From: Puccinia triticina
Lineage: Eukaryota > Basidiomycota > Pucciniomycetes > Pucciniales > Pucciniaceae
DNA: 64,000 bases
Assembly: GCF_026914185.1 (NCBI RefSeq)
Contig: NC_070560.1
Location: forward strand, 4,889,501-4,953,500
Direction: 5' to 3'
In this document: in pieces, positions 1-11,551 of the stretch
Layout: each line of letters starts with the position of its first letter
Position numbering within the stretch: position 1 is the stretch's first letter
The notes under the pieces: model-generated
Told to the model about the DNA's origin: nothing
Seen by the model: only the letters and a program-made list of their open reading frames with translations
Database searches by the model: none
Translations under genes and position numbers: made by a program

Positions 1-1146
1 TTTGGCCCAGGCCCATTCAATGCCTACTGCTCAGCTTATGATGAGCATCAGCTGTTCCTGGGAAAAATTTAGGATCAGCTGACTGTGCCACATTGAGTGC
101 TCTGGTGCAGTCCTGCAAGCTCTACAAGTGCTGGTGGAGCAGACTTGGAGCAGCACTGGAGTAGCTCTGGAGCAGAAACCAAAGCTGCATCATGTCACTT
201 GCCATCAAGTGACTATTTTTTTTTCCTGGTGCAATGGTCAGAGTTGAGTTCTGGTGGCTCAAAGGAAAACACCACCAAAACAAAAATATCTCTCATGTGA
301 GAATCCCTGATTAGTCATAAGTCCCTCCAGCAAAGCCACAGGCGAGAGAGGGACTTAGTTAAGTTCGAGTCGTTACATTTTTTAATGGGAATGGGAATTT
401 GAGGTCGCCAAATTTCCCACTAAAATAGTGCGGAGCATATTTTGAGTTCTGCAGATATTCAAACAAACTTGTGTTGTGATCTGCGTTGAGGATGAGAAGG
501 AGTCAGCGGCTTCCTGGATTTGAGTTTGTATTGGCCTGGTTTGGGGGCTCTTGGATTCTTCAGCCTATCAATTGATGCTTGGCTGTCCTTTAATATGGTT
601 ATGCAAGCACCAAACCTTGGTATTCGTGCCGCACTGCCAATTTCCAGTTCAAGCAAAGTTTGAAGCCGTGCTTGGCAGCAAACCCTCAGGCCTCTTCCCA
701 ATCTCCCAGTGGCCAGTTCTCCCCACCTTCCTTTGGCGCTGAGCTTCTTTCTGTTTCCTTCTTCCACTAAATAATCACCCCGGCTTCTATACTTGTATCC
801 CTTGTTCTACAAAATAAAACCGCCGACGCGCGCTCAACACCGTTGTAAAATCTTCCCCTCATCTCATTGCATCTCAATCCTCAGAGCTGTTGTGACATAC
901 ATGTCACAGTCATCTCTCTGACTTGCCGCAGCACAAACCACACTCCTTGTCCCGGGACAATCCCGGGCCAAGAGGAGTTCTGCATGGAATCTACCAATTG
1001 TTTGCTCCTGCGTCACAATAAGAGCTCAATCCGACCAATCACGTGGAGGGAACCTTTCATCAAATACCACATTCCTCTCCAACTAACTGCCACCGGAGTG
1101 CACTGGGCGGAGTTCCACACCGGGAGTAGCTAATTTAATTGATACC
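1..1146. other. AT-rich spacer, no gene recognised
   Basis: No credible coding sequence is visible; the open frames here are short and have no recognisable motif. The one structured feature is a small hairpin at 319-356 (arms AAGTCCCTC / GAGGGACTT) followed by AGTTAAG. The same design recurs three more times in the window and is listed separately. Confidence 0.5.
319..363 (+). repeat. Small hairpin motif followed by AGTTAAG (copy 1)
   Basis: Nine-base arms at 319-327 and 348-356 are followed directly by AGTTAAG. Related copies are at 21122-21195, 55310-55377 and 56085-56142. Each has arms built on AAGCCTC/GAGGCTT and ends in (A/T)GTTAAG, while the loops differ completely. The family is unidentified. 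Confidence 0.5.
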
Positions 1147-2252
1147 CACCAGGGGAGATTTCAACGCACTCTCCAGAGAGTGCCATACTGTACCCTTTTT
1201 CTATAACTGTGCTGGATGCCTTTGATGAAAGTAGTGTAAGAATTAATGAAAAATTCTGGAACTAATCCACAAATGATCTGAAACTGATCCTGGATTCATC
1301 CATAAACCATCCAGAAGTCAACTGGAACAAAACTGGAATCCTGTTGAAAACACTAAGACACAATGGCCACAATCAAATCATAATTCAATTTGAACTGTTT
1401 GGTAATTGAGATGAATTGTTGGGGTTCAATCCATATTATTTATGTGCGCATGAAGGTGGTCATTGTTTTCACTTTGCTAATGTAACTGTCATGTGCGCGT
1501 GTGCCGTGTGTAAGTCTGTTACAAATTGCAGGTTGGGCCTCCCGCAGATCAGCAACATGTACACCCCTGTTAGAATGATGTGAAAGGCCCATCTGAATTG
1601 GCATATTTCCCTAAAGAAGGCCAGTATCATCTAGAATTGAGCCAAAAAAGGATGAAAGTAGGGTGAAAATATGAGTCAAGTCAAGCTTGGAGGTGTGTGG
1701 TCCCAGATTTCAGATAGACATCCTGGCTTCTTAACATATATAAGCTTGTGAGTTGTTTTTGTGTTTGTTTGTTTTCCAATGTCTCCATGCACATGCATGT
1801 CAGTTTTTTTCCACTTTGCCAATGTCACCTTTGTGTACGCGCGTAAATTAGGGTGACAGATCACTGGAGGCGCCTTTCACAGCTTCATTACAAGTAAAAA
1901 CTGGTCAGAAAGCCATGAAAGCCCCCACAAGTCACATTTACTTTGTTTGTAACCCCTTTGACATAGAAAATTGATCAACAGAAATTCACCATAAATGAGT
2001 AATAATTGGGCATTGATTAACTATGATTGCATTGTAGATTGTAATCAAGTTATCCTTAGAAAATTAAATGGTTCTATACAACATTGCACAAGGTCCTGTG
2101 ATAATTCCGCATCACTTCTGACACACTTCCCATTGACTTCTGAAGAATTTCTCAATCATTTACTAATCCACATCTGACTCACATCAGACCCAGAACAACA
2201 TAAAATTAGACTCTGGCACTCTCTGGAGAGTGCGCCAAATTCTCCCCTGGTG
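1147..2252. mobile_element. Non-autonomous CACTA-like element, 1.1 kb
   Basis: Both ends begin CACCAGGGGAGA when read inward. About 8-10 bases further in, both carry the palindrome GCACTCTCCAGAGAGTGC, giving terminal inverted repeats of roughly 40 bp with a few mismatches. The element is flanked by the 3-bp duplication ACC (1144-1146 and 2253-2255), as expected for the CACTA/EnSpm superfamily. The interior is AT-rich with no transposase. The ends share their design with the 21.6-kb element at 26759-48334, which encodes a tnp2 transposase and could mobilise this one in trans (inference). Confidence 0.85.
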
Positions 2253-4001
2253 ACCCAAGCTTGGTTATGTAGGAATCCAGACCAAAGCCCGCAGCAACCT
2301 TTCAGGAAGCTCGCGCGGCGCGCGGCCAGACCAAGGCTCAAGCGCAGCTGGCAGTAGCTGCAAAGAAAGGTTAACCCTCTTTTGCATTCCAGAACCAAGC
2401 CCTAACCATGGCAAAGCTAAAACAAAGTATTGCCTTGCCAATTACAGAAGCGCAACCAGCCAGAACCTTAATGGTCAAAGCCCATAGACAAGAACACAAA
2501 AACCCAAGAACCTTGTATGTCCCAAGACCAAAAAAGAAGCAGGATTACACCAGGGGAGATATGTTTCCACTCCCCAGGGAGTGCCAGAGCTGAATTTTAT
2601 GTGAGTTTTGGTCAGATGTGGATTAGTAACTAATCCCTAAATGAATTGTAAAGTGGATGGAGAAGTGATTCAAAAGTCAGCCAGAATTAATTTGGGACTC
2701 AACAAGATGTTGCGTAGAATTCTCTTGTTTTCTAGGTACAACTGTAGGAGAAAATATGATGAAATGATATTTCACACAAATTCAACTCATCAATTGCTCC
2801 TTTTTACTGATGTTGAAGGATAGCAAAGCAAAATTGACATTCTCAAATTGAATTCCTCTGAAAAAATGGGTTTCTTGTAATTCACATCATATGCCCTCAT
2901 GTACAAAATTAAAGTAAAATTCAACTCAATACTATTGGGTTTGGAATTTTGAAATGTGGTTTTATGTTGCAGTAAAATTAGCAAAACCCATTTTCTTGGA
3001 AATGCAGGAATTAATTTGAATTTGGCTAAAAAAAATGGTTAAATCCAAGTTTATTAAAGACAGAGAAATACAGAAACAATGATCAAGGGTTCCCCCTACA
3101 AATTAACCAAATTACAAAAAAAAAAAAAAATGCAAGGGTTCCCCCTTTTGGGGGGAAAACAAATCACAGAAACAAGATCCAAACACCACAAACTGGACCC
3201 ACTATCCATCCCTGTCTAGCAGGGTTTAAAATAGTGGGTGGATGGCCCCCAGCGCGCGCATTAAAGGCATTATGCAAAGGGGGGCCACCAAAGAGAGCCC
3301 CTCAAACTGCGCAAGTGCAACAGCGGAGGGGGTTGAGGGCGAACCACACGCTGGAAGTACAGCGGCAGAGACGACCTCTTTATATGTTCCACCCCACTGG
3401 CATGCTCCTTGACTCCGTGTACCCTACTATGCAACTGTTGACAACAACATGCCACCGCCACGCCGCTGCCCCAAGACAACCACTGCGACCCTGACTATCT
3501 ATTGTGTTTTTTGTACTTCACCACCACAAGCAACCTGGAGCCACGCAAGTGAGTCCTGACCCACCGTTGCTCCAGCCCAAACATGGATCATTGTTGTTTT
3601 TCTGACCTGATTAGTTTCTGGCCTCCACTTCAGCTACATGGAACCACAATGCAACACCACAAATTCAGAAGCACCTATCAGCAGATAATAGCACTGCTGT
3701 ATTCAAGCTCTAGCCCATGCCAGTTGAAAGCGTCCTCTTCACCACCCGCACAATGTTCATGAAGAACTTGTTGTACATTTACAGGCCCCCACCTTCCCCA
3801 ACAAGCTGTGGAAGATAACTCCAGTCAAAAGGCCGGCGGGATCATCACCATCATCTCCAAGCTTGGCGAGCCCATCTACAAGATCGCGACTCGCGGGATC
3901 AAGCTGTGGAAATAGTTAGACAAGTAAGTGCAAGCACTCGTACCTTGCATACTTCTTTGGTCTCCAATTCCTCAGGCCGATGAAGAATGCCTTGGACAAT
4001 G

Positions 4002-4801
4002 TGTGAGAAATCTAGCCAAGGCGAACGGTGCAGCTCTCATAAATTGAGAAAGTGGCCGGGAGCTCCAACAGCTGCGGAACTTGGTAAGCAAAGCGAACCA
4101 AGTCTTCAGTCCAAACTAGCAGCACAGCGCCGTAAAACTGACTCATCAATTTTGATGCATGCAGGTCCGGAGCAAGCGAGCAACAAAGTTAGGCTTGTGG
4201 ACAATCCCGGCCCTCAGTCACTAAGAGCGAGAATCTCAAAGATCACCACAGGTGAGACACTGACGATTCGAACTCTGAACGACAACGATGAATTTGCTAA
4301 CACAACATCTCATAAATCCTGCAGACAAAGTCGAAGAGGAAAAGACCAACCAAACCGACCCCTCTCAAAGAGAAGCGGAAACGGACGGTGAGTGTTCGCA
4401 ACCAAATTGGCAATTAAGAAACTAAAGGCTAAATAGAAGTGCGCTCATTCTGTAGAGAACGTCGCGTCACTTCTTCGCCGTTTTGCCGAATACAAATAGA
4501 GTGGACCCTAGGGGCCAGAGGCGCATTGAGTGTAAGGTCCCTAATGCAGCTAGAGACACAAGAAAGGAACTGAGACTGACGGCTATCAAAGATAGGCAGA
4601 CCGTCTGAAGATAATCTTTGAAACAACAATCAATCCCAAGTTTTCTTTCTATAACTCTTCTCTTTAGAGAGCGGCCCACCGCCTGCTCTTAGGTAAATAG
4701 ACCAAACATCTCTCACTTCTATTCAGTTATCATAAGTTGTGATAGTTATTATGTCAGAGTCTGACTCTAAGAAATAAATCTTAGTCATCTGAAATCTTTC
4801 A
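4002..4801 (+). mobile_element. 5' LTR of a truncated copia retrotransposon
   Basis: The segment begins TGTGAGAAATC directly after the FAS-repeat sequence CTTGGACAATG and ends GAAATCTTTCA, so it has TG...CA termini. It is followed about 70 bp later by a gag start codon. Its 3' end (AATAAATCTTAGT...GAAATCTTT) resembles that of the solo LTR at 62556-63721, so both probably belong to one family. No 3' LTR partner remains. Confidence 0.65.
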
Positions 4802-4868
4802 GATTTACAGTCTTGACTATCGAACATCACCTCAAAAAATTTCTATCAACTAGGAGCAGGAGGAAACA

Positions 4869-5562
4869 ATGGCCGACTCCAATAACAAATCAAGCGATTC
4901 AAGCATCGGAGGAAAACCAACAATGAAAGTTCCTAAATTCACCGGCGAAAACTTCGAAATCTGGGAGAAGAAGATTTGCATGGTTCTAGCTGAATTCAAT
5001 CTGGAACATTTCATTGACAAACCACCACTGCCGGACATGACCAGGAGAACAAAGAAGAAAGCGCAAAAAAGCGGCTAATCTCCTATGCGCTAATCTCACG
5101 GACGGGGTCTTCAATACTATTGTGAAGAAGACTAACTCAAGTAACCCCTACGAACTATGGCAGATGTTCAAATCGGTATACGCGTCAGATTCTATCCTGG
5201 CAAGCTACGAGGTCTGGGCACAGTGGGAGGACACCCAATTCAAAGACGACATGGCTGCATACATTGCAGGCATCAAGGAGTGCTTAGCTAAGTTTGAATC
5301 TCTAGCCATGGTAGTACCCGACTTTGTGATTTGCTGCAGCATTATAAGCCGCATCACAAAGAAGAGACCGTTTCTCATGCAGAGTTTGTTTGGCGACTTG
5401 AACTCACTTGGCAAACCCAAATTCATCATTAATCGCTTACAGGAAGTTGGCCGTTTTGAGAGATCAAATAAGAGGAACCCCGCCTCAAATCACTCGGAGG
5501 AAGACTGCTGGACCTTGCACCCCTTAAAATTTCAGGAGGCTATGGAGAAAAAGAAGGCCTAG
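4869..5562 (+). pseudogene. copia gag remnant, frameshifted
   Basis: Translation from 4869 gives a retrotransposon gag start (KVPKFTGENFEIWEKKI, matching the copia gag FxGxNFxxWxxK pattern). It breaks at about 5078 and resumes in another frame from 5122 (PYELWQMFKSVYASDS). Near the C-terminus, NHSEEDCWTLHP is the tail of a zinc knuckle whose first cysteines are missing. The usual product is the nucleocapsid-like protein of the particle. The frameshift and damaged knuckle indicate an inactive copy. Confidence 0.75.
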
Positions 5563-5634
5563 AAAGGGAAAGGATCCTCGTACCACACAACCATCCAGCA
5601 AACAACTGACTCGTCAAGCGACAACATAAGGCCC

Positions 5635-6692
5635 TTGTTTAGCTATCTGTCCAACTCTAACTCGGCCCAACACCAAACTACCATCCTTGACTCCGGCGCC
5701 AGCAATCACATGCTGACGACGCTCGGATACTTCAAGCAAACCAGTCCAGTGAACATTGACATCGTCACCGGCAGCGGACCGGGACAGCTAGTTGCTACGG
5801 CTCAAGGTGATGCAACCTTACCTCTGGCGAATGGGGGAACTCTCACACTTAAGGACGCACTCTATGTGCCAAACCTTACTCGTAACTTGATTTCATTTGT
5901 TCAGCTAATGAAATCGAAGGCGCTCATCCAGGAAGGAGCCGACGGATATGCAGTCAAGATTGACGACGGACAACCTTTCGCCGTAGACATAAGCAACGAC
6001 CTGCTAGAAATAAAGGGTGTCCTAGACCCTGTCAACCTGATTGTCGGGCTGCTAACGGAAACTGCCAAGCCACCCTCTGATTTCGTGAAATGGCACAACA
6101 GGCTAGGTCACGCAAGCGCGTCTAGAATAGCCACTGCTGTGAACCAACCACTAGATCTGACGAAAACCCACGCGTGTGATGCCTGTATGCAAGGCAAGGC
6201 CACTCGCCTTCCTTGCAAAAGCCACTTCAAGCCAACAAACAAACCACTGGAAGTCGTCCACGCGGACCTAGTAGGACCTATCAGCCCGCCCACCAATGGC
6301 AACACCAGATACTTTCTGACGCTGGTTGACCAGTTTACCGGTTACATCCACTCGGTCATTCTGAAGGAGAAAAGTCAAGCTGCGACGGCCATTGACGACT
6401 TTTGCGGACTTTTTGAGAAACAGACCGGCCACTCCATGAAGAAACTGCTAACCGATGGCGGCGGCGAGTTCTGCAACAAAACTCTTGGAGCGATATTGAA
6501 GGATGCGGGAGTGCAACACAACATAGCGCCGCCTTACACGCCTCAAAATAACGGGTTAGCGGAACGTGCAAACCGTACGCTCATCAAGATGACACACTGC
6601 ATGATCATGCAATCCGGCATGGCACCGCAATGGTGGGGCAAAGCTGTCCGAATGGCAACTGCCACGACCAACTGCCTGGCCTCGCTATCCAG
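5635..6692 (+). pseudogene. copia pol fragment: protease and integrase, cut before reverse transcriptase
   Basis: The aspartic protease motif LDSGASNHM is near the start, followed by the integrase zinc domain (WHNRLGHAS and CDACMQGKAT, the H-H-C-C pattern). The integrase catalytic core has D in VHADLVGPI, D in LTDGGGEF and E in GLAERANRTL. The reading frame then runs straight into FAS-repeat sequence at about 6693 (CTTCTTGGCGGG), so reverse transcriptase, RNase H and the 3' LTR are absent. The order protease-integrase-(RT) is diagnostic of Ty1/copia. The frame stays open past the junction to 6789, producing a chance fusion. Confidence 0.88.
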
Positions 6693-7110
6693 CTTCTTGG
6701 CGGGAAACAGACGGCCTGGCTTGAGGCGCACAAGGAGTAAGTTTTCAAGTGGCCCAACGCGGACTTACAGAAGCCCTGGATTGCCATGAAGAACGGCCTG
6801 CTGGGCAAGCTGGCCAACATGACCTACGCCGAGATTGTTGACTGGCTCAACCAGCCAGTGCAAGCACTCGTACCTTGCATACTTCTTTGGTCTCCAATTC
6901 CTCAGGCTGATGAAGAATGCCTTGGACAATGTTTGCGCTTCTTGGCGGGAAACAGACGGCCTGGCTCGAGGCGCACAAGGAGTAAGTCGTCAAGCGGCCC
7001 AACGCGGACTTCCAGAAGCCCTGGATTGCCATGAAGGATGGCCTGCTGGGCAAGCTGGCCAACATGACCTACGCCAAGATCGTCGATTGGTTCAACCAGC
7101 CCTTGTATTT

Positions 7111-8317
7111 CCAGCACCAGTTTCCCTCAACAAGTTAAGCCCACCCTGCAAATCTTGGTAGGAGATTGTAAGTTCTTACCGTGGATTAAAAAACATCTTG
7201 CCAAAGCCTGATCTCTTTTTCTTTTTTGGTCAGGGCTTTAGTGGATTGAGGAACAACCCTTGATTGTCAACGGCGCTCCATTTGTACGCAAACATCAACC
7301 CCGGCCTCACCCTTGCCAACTTCTTTGCCAGATACCCGCAGGCCTGTGCCCAGATCCCGGTCTCGGAAGACATTTTCTAATTTGGCGCACAGAACGTTGG
7401 GGAAGACGGTGAACGTTTAAGACACTGCAGGTACGTTCCTGCCGCCGGACGGCTGGCGCAACATGCTCCCAACCACCAACCCAGCTGGCTCTCCGCCCGT
7501 CCAGGGTTCCATCTTCCTTGAAAAACTGCTCCAGACCCTCCTTGCCCCAAAAATCTTCCAGTGCATTCAGGTCCTTACTGACCACGCCGGAAGACCCTTG
7601 AATGTCAAGGTCTTCGGCAGCTTGGTCTGACCCTCGCATTAGGCTCCCTCCCTGCTCTCTGCTCCCCGATTTCCGGGACCCTCCACATCCCCCAGAAAAC
7701 CAAAAATGTCTCCCAACTACCTTTGAGAAGCTACAGATTCTCCCCCTTATTCTTGTTCTGCTTTTGCTACCGTCCGTCTCTGATGATGGACACTAAATAA
7801 GTAGAGATAATAAAGTATGTATAGATGGCAAACACCATGGGCTGTCCGCCCAAAAAAGGCATTTCAGATTTACAAGAGATGATTATTCAAATTATAATGG
7901 ACACACTCACAACATTCTGACACTGAACATTGTGAGCATTCAATATGAATTTTTCATTTTAGCATGTCAAGTGTGTAGGTTGAGGAAAGTCAGAAAGTGG
8001 TGGAGCTGACAGCAAGCCCACAATCTTCCTTGATTTGGGATGGGCTTCCCAGAATTGTGAGAATCATGAAAGAGGTTTTATTTCCTTCTCTTCAACTTAA
8101 CAAAAAGATGAATTAGAACCTTTGCAATTATTATTTTATGTCATTCATGTTGCTCATTGATTGAATACATGCTCTGATAGAACCAATGAAAGTGTTTTAA
8201 GTGAAGATAAGAGTTTTCTGTGGTACCTGGAAAGTGGATACACTCAGGTACCTGGGTGCAAATCCATTGTCTTGAATCACTGAAGAGGACAATATATCAT
8301 TAGGGAGTGAAGAATTA
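7111..8317. other. Right part of FAS-bearing repeat copy 1, no intact gene
   Basis: This stretch is shared with 61690-62555 and 63727-64000 of copy 2. It contains further degraded coding-like pieces (for example FFARYPQACAQIPVSEDIF read across 7310-7380) that could be more FAS-derived material, but frames are broken. From about 7800 the sequence becomes AT-rich and non-coding. Confidence 0.45.
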
Positions 8318-8496
8318 TGGTCCTCAAAGTTATATTTCATGCATGTATAAATGCATAAATCATAAATTCATAAAACTTTGTTTGCAGGGGATCTCACCAA
8401 TCTGCTCAAGTAATCTTTGGCTTTCCCAGCCAAAGAATTTTTATGAATTTATGATTTATGCATTTATGCATGCATGAATTCCAACTTTGAGGACCT
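8318..8496. mobile_element. Foldback MITE with TA duplication
   Basis: The ends read TGGTCCTCAAAGTT and its inverse (AACTTTGAGGACC), flanked by TA on both sides (8316-8317, 8497-8498). The arms continue inward through ATGCATAAATCATAAATTCATAAA, so most of the 179 bp can fold into one hairpin. The loop region contains TTTGCAGGGGAT, resembling a 3' splice site; the MITEs at 49474 and 55032 share this motif. Confidence 0.8.
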
Positions 8497-8773
8497 TAAA
8501 TGAGGACTGGGCCAAAAAATTGGTACTAATAATGAGTTCAATTATGGTGGAGGTGGCACAGTTTTAGGTTGAGGCAAAATGTCGTGATCTGCCATGTTGA
8601 ATTTATTTAAAAGTGATTTTACATTTGCCTCAGCTCTCAGGACAAATTCCAAATTTGACCTTGCAATCCCTCTGTCAGGAAGAATTTTGTATTTTGTGTG
8701 AGACTAGCCAAATAACAAAGCATCAAAAAAGTTGATATGAAAACTGATTTACAAAAGATGTTTCAGGCTTGGT

Positions 8774-10890
8774 GATGCCAAGACACGAAGTCCTCTAGCT
8801 ACACGAGTGACTGCGGTGAGTGAGCGCGTCTGTAGATGCGGTAGGATGATGGTGTTAAAGTTTTATATCCCTAATGGGATGTAACGGAGGGGCCGCAAGA
8901 GCAGCGGAATGGTTATGGTGCCCTCCGGGGCGGTTCTTACAGGGCCTGATGAGCAGGGGTAGTGGATCCTGTGTTGTCTGGGGTCCAACAAGCGGGGGTA
9001 GTTTGACAGATTCCCAATAAGATAGATAGGGAATAATTCCCAAGGTGATAAAGAGAAAAGGGGCTAGACTTACTGAGAGTCCAGCAAAAAAAAAACAGTG
9101 AATCAAGAACGGTTCTAACACTAGCAAGACAGCGAACAGGTTGGCAAACAATTGGTTGGCAAGGGTGTGCGCTGATGTGCGGTTTAAGACAGTTTACAAT
9201 TCTGGGGAGCCAGAGTCCTCCCAACACCGGCTTTTTATGCTGTTTCTGGGAGGCTCGTCGGCTCGCTATTCTCCTGGATGGCCTTCCAATACATTTTGTT
9301 GGAAGGCACAGCCTCTTTACTGGTCTTGCTACTCGTAAGACCCGTATCTCTTGGATACTGGTCACAAGGAAGATTCCTTCTTCTCAGAACTTGTTTAATA
9401 AGTTCTACTCGAAATGACACGCTAGAGATTTTCTGCTCTCGAGTGGAGGATCACTAGGAGTCGGTTCCTATGCGGAGCTCTTCGGCGATTCGTGTCCAAG
9501 TCTTTCCGCTACCGTTGCTGCGACGGAGCTCGGAAGAAGATTGTTACCACGCGACCAGGTACTGTAGTTCTCTGAGTCGCGTGGCTTGGTTATTTAGCCG
9601 CCTACAGGCGGCTGTTGTTTCCATGCGACCAGGTACTACAGTACTCTGTATCGCGTGGCTGAGTGATTTAGTCGCTACCAAGCCCAAATAGTTTTCGCGC
9701 AACCAGTGGCTGTTTGCTGAGTATTACATGGGTCATCTGAGGGGGTCTTTTTATACAGGCTCCCTTGTTTTAGGGCCCAATTATAAACAGTTATCAAAGT
9801 TTTATTGTAATATATTCCAACCTTGATTCAAAACAAAATCTCTTAAATTTTTGTGGCAAATACAGGCCCAAATATGTTTCAAAAAAGCCTGGATAATATG
9901 TACAATTATAAACCTGCGGGCCACACAACAGGAATTCCAAATTCCTGGCCAACACCACCTCTTCCACCCCCCCCCCCCCCCCCCCCGCCCGTGGAGCGTA
10001 CATTTTGGCAGTTGAAGAACCGCTTCCGTATCCTCCTGACGGCTGAGGCTGCATGGCCAATAGGCGCGCGGTCAAACACTTTTGTGTGTATGATTCTACA
10101 CAACCTTCTCAATTGCCAAGGGGCCCTTTACCTCCAGGACTGGTACAATTGATTGACACTTGAACAGTTGTATGGTCAGAGGATCCCTTGCAATCTGGGG
10201 AACGTTGCAGATGATACTCGGGCGCCCGGTGAACACATCCCCTTGATGTGGACTTGACGGGACCAGATCATAGATCTCCTGTGTACCCGAGGCAGAGACC
10301 TTTAATACACGGCATTTGGCACACGGAATTTGGAAATGCTTCTGGCGGCTGGGTTGTTGCCAAATCAACTGCCTGCGGCTGTGTATTGCTGACCAACGGT
10401 ACAACTAAGTTCTACCGCTGGATTAGTGTGGTACAGTGTTGCATACTTGTACTGTATGCCTGTAAATTGCTTTGATAACAAAAATTTGAAAATTTTTGAT
10501 CCCAAATGACCTCCTCGAGGTCATTTGGGCTATTTTTGAATATGTACATAAAAAAAATCCAGACAAAATTTTTTTTGAATGAATTTGGATTTTTTTTGAA
10601 TAAAATTCCAATAACTGTTTATAATTGGGCCCTTAGTTACTTGTATCTAGTTTAAATATATTGAACAGAAGAGGTTCTGGACCGCGCGGCGGTCCTTTTG
10701 GTGTCTAGCTTCTCTAGGAAGCTATTTGCAATATTTAAAACAATTAAAACTAATCTATACTGCGCAGAGGTCCGCGCTGCGGTCTGCTCTGCACCCAGTT
10801 TACGGTGCTCTTGGCTACGCTACTGGAGCTGCAGGCGGGGCTCTATTCTAGAATGGTAGCCCGGCTGACAAGATGTGTTTGATTAAGGTG
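8774..10890. other. Unclassified repeat-like region interrupted by a Harbinger derivative
   Basis: Excluding 9773-10632, this stretch has no long coding frame. It contains TTTTATATCCC, short direct and inverted repeats (for example two GCGACCAGGTACT...CGCGTGGCT blocks near 9556-9660) and GC-rich palindromes near 10680-10790. It may be an LTR or another non-coding element, but matching termini were not found. Confidence 0.25.
9773..10632 (+). mobile_element. PIF/Harbinger deletion derivative, 860 bp
   Basis: Perfect 22-bp terminal inverted repeats start GGGCCCAATTATAAAC, flanked by TTA (9770-9772 and 10633-10635), the classic PIF/Harbinger target duplication. Inside, about 9990-10149 encodes the last part of a DDE transposase: VERTFWQLKNRFRILL, then CMILHNLL. 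It is related to the full element at 11147-16938. The family's catalytic glutamate is still present here (VER), unlike in the larger copy. A run of about 22 cytosines precedes the coding piece. A 12-bp-arm hairpin lies at 10501-10529. Confidence 0.88.
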
Positions 10891-11551
10891 GAACTTTTAG
10901 ATTGATTGTCCACACACACAACATACCATATGCAATCATATGCATTACTCAGTCATGAGGAGGGCCCATAAATGTGCAGCGGCAAAGCCGCCTTGACCTC
11001 TAGTTTTTTTCTAAAAGGGTGAAAGTCTGAGTTAAGTCAAGGTTGGACTGCGGTGCCACCCCAGTTTGGCCAGATATCCTCGGCTCCTCACAAAAATGAT
11101 CTGGTGAAATTTGCTTTTCAAAATTCACATGTGCACATGCAAGTGAGGCAGCAATTATAAACACCTTTTTGAAATATTTTTGAGAAGTATTTGAACTTTT
11201 CCCAAAGTTCTATTCAACTTTTTTTGAAATGTATTTTATTTCAAAAATACTACAAAAAATCTTCAGAACCGCAGGAGGCGGGATTGAAACTTTCAAATTT
11301 CCGAAAGTCATTTATGAGTATAGATGAATTGTACATCTGTACCGTTTGCAGGTCATTGGTGCCGTGCCCAATACTATTTCCTGTATTTTGGGGCGGCGGA
11401 GGTCGGCAGAGCTATGAAACCGCCCAACCAAGCCATCTTCACATAGTTCCCCCATCCGCCATCCATCATACCCTCTGCACCACCAACAGTCATCCGACTC
11501 CCATATCTGCTCACCCCACAATCCATCATCCATCCACTGCCATCTGACACA

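Larger units (their letters stand above)
3717..7110 (+). pseudogene. Fatty acid synthase beta-subunit fragment (captured, broken), copy 1
   Basis: Fragments resemble the end of the enoyl-reductase domain of fungal FAS beta subunit (FAS1). MPVESVLFTTRTMFMK corresponds to the family's PVD-x-(I/V)LFGTR stretch, a piece reading LGEPIYKIATRG-KLW follows, and WPNADFQKPWIAMKDG with LANMTYAEIVDWLNQPL matches the NADFQKPWF and MTYEEV region. The reading frame changes between fragments, stops intervene, and copia sequence (4002-6692) separates the two halves. A putative GT-AG intron (about 3926-3975, GTAAGT to CCTCAG) is retained, which suggests DNA-level capture rather than retroposition. It cannot make a functional enzyme. 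The identification rests on remembered family motifs. Confidence 0.65.
3042..8232. repeat. Dispersed repeat carrying FAS beta-subunit fragments, copy 1
   Basis: From about 3042 the sequence closely matches the segment starting at 60331, and the similarity runs until the window ends at 64000 (matching about 8232 here). The shared unit begins near ATCCAAGTTTATTAAAGAC and includes fatty-acid-synthase-like coding fragments. Copy 1 differs by a copia insertion at 4002-6692 and by an internal duplication: the stretch from GTGCAAGCACTC (near 3938) to the end of the WLNQP-coding part recurs at 6858-7100. The element type is not identified. No terminal repeats were found, and the true right end lies beyond what can be compared. 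Confidence 0.75.
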
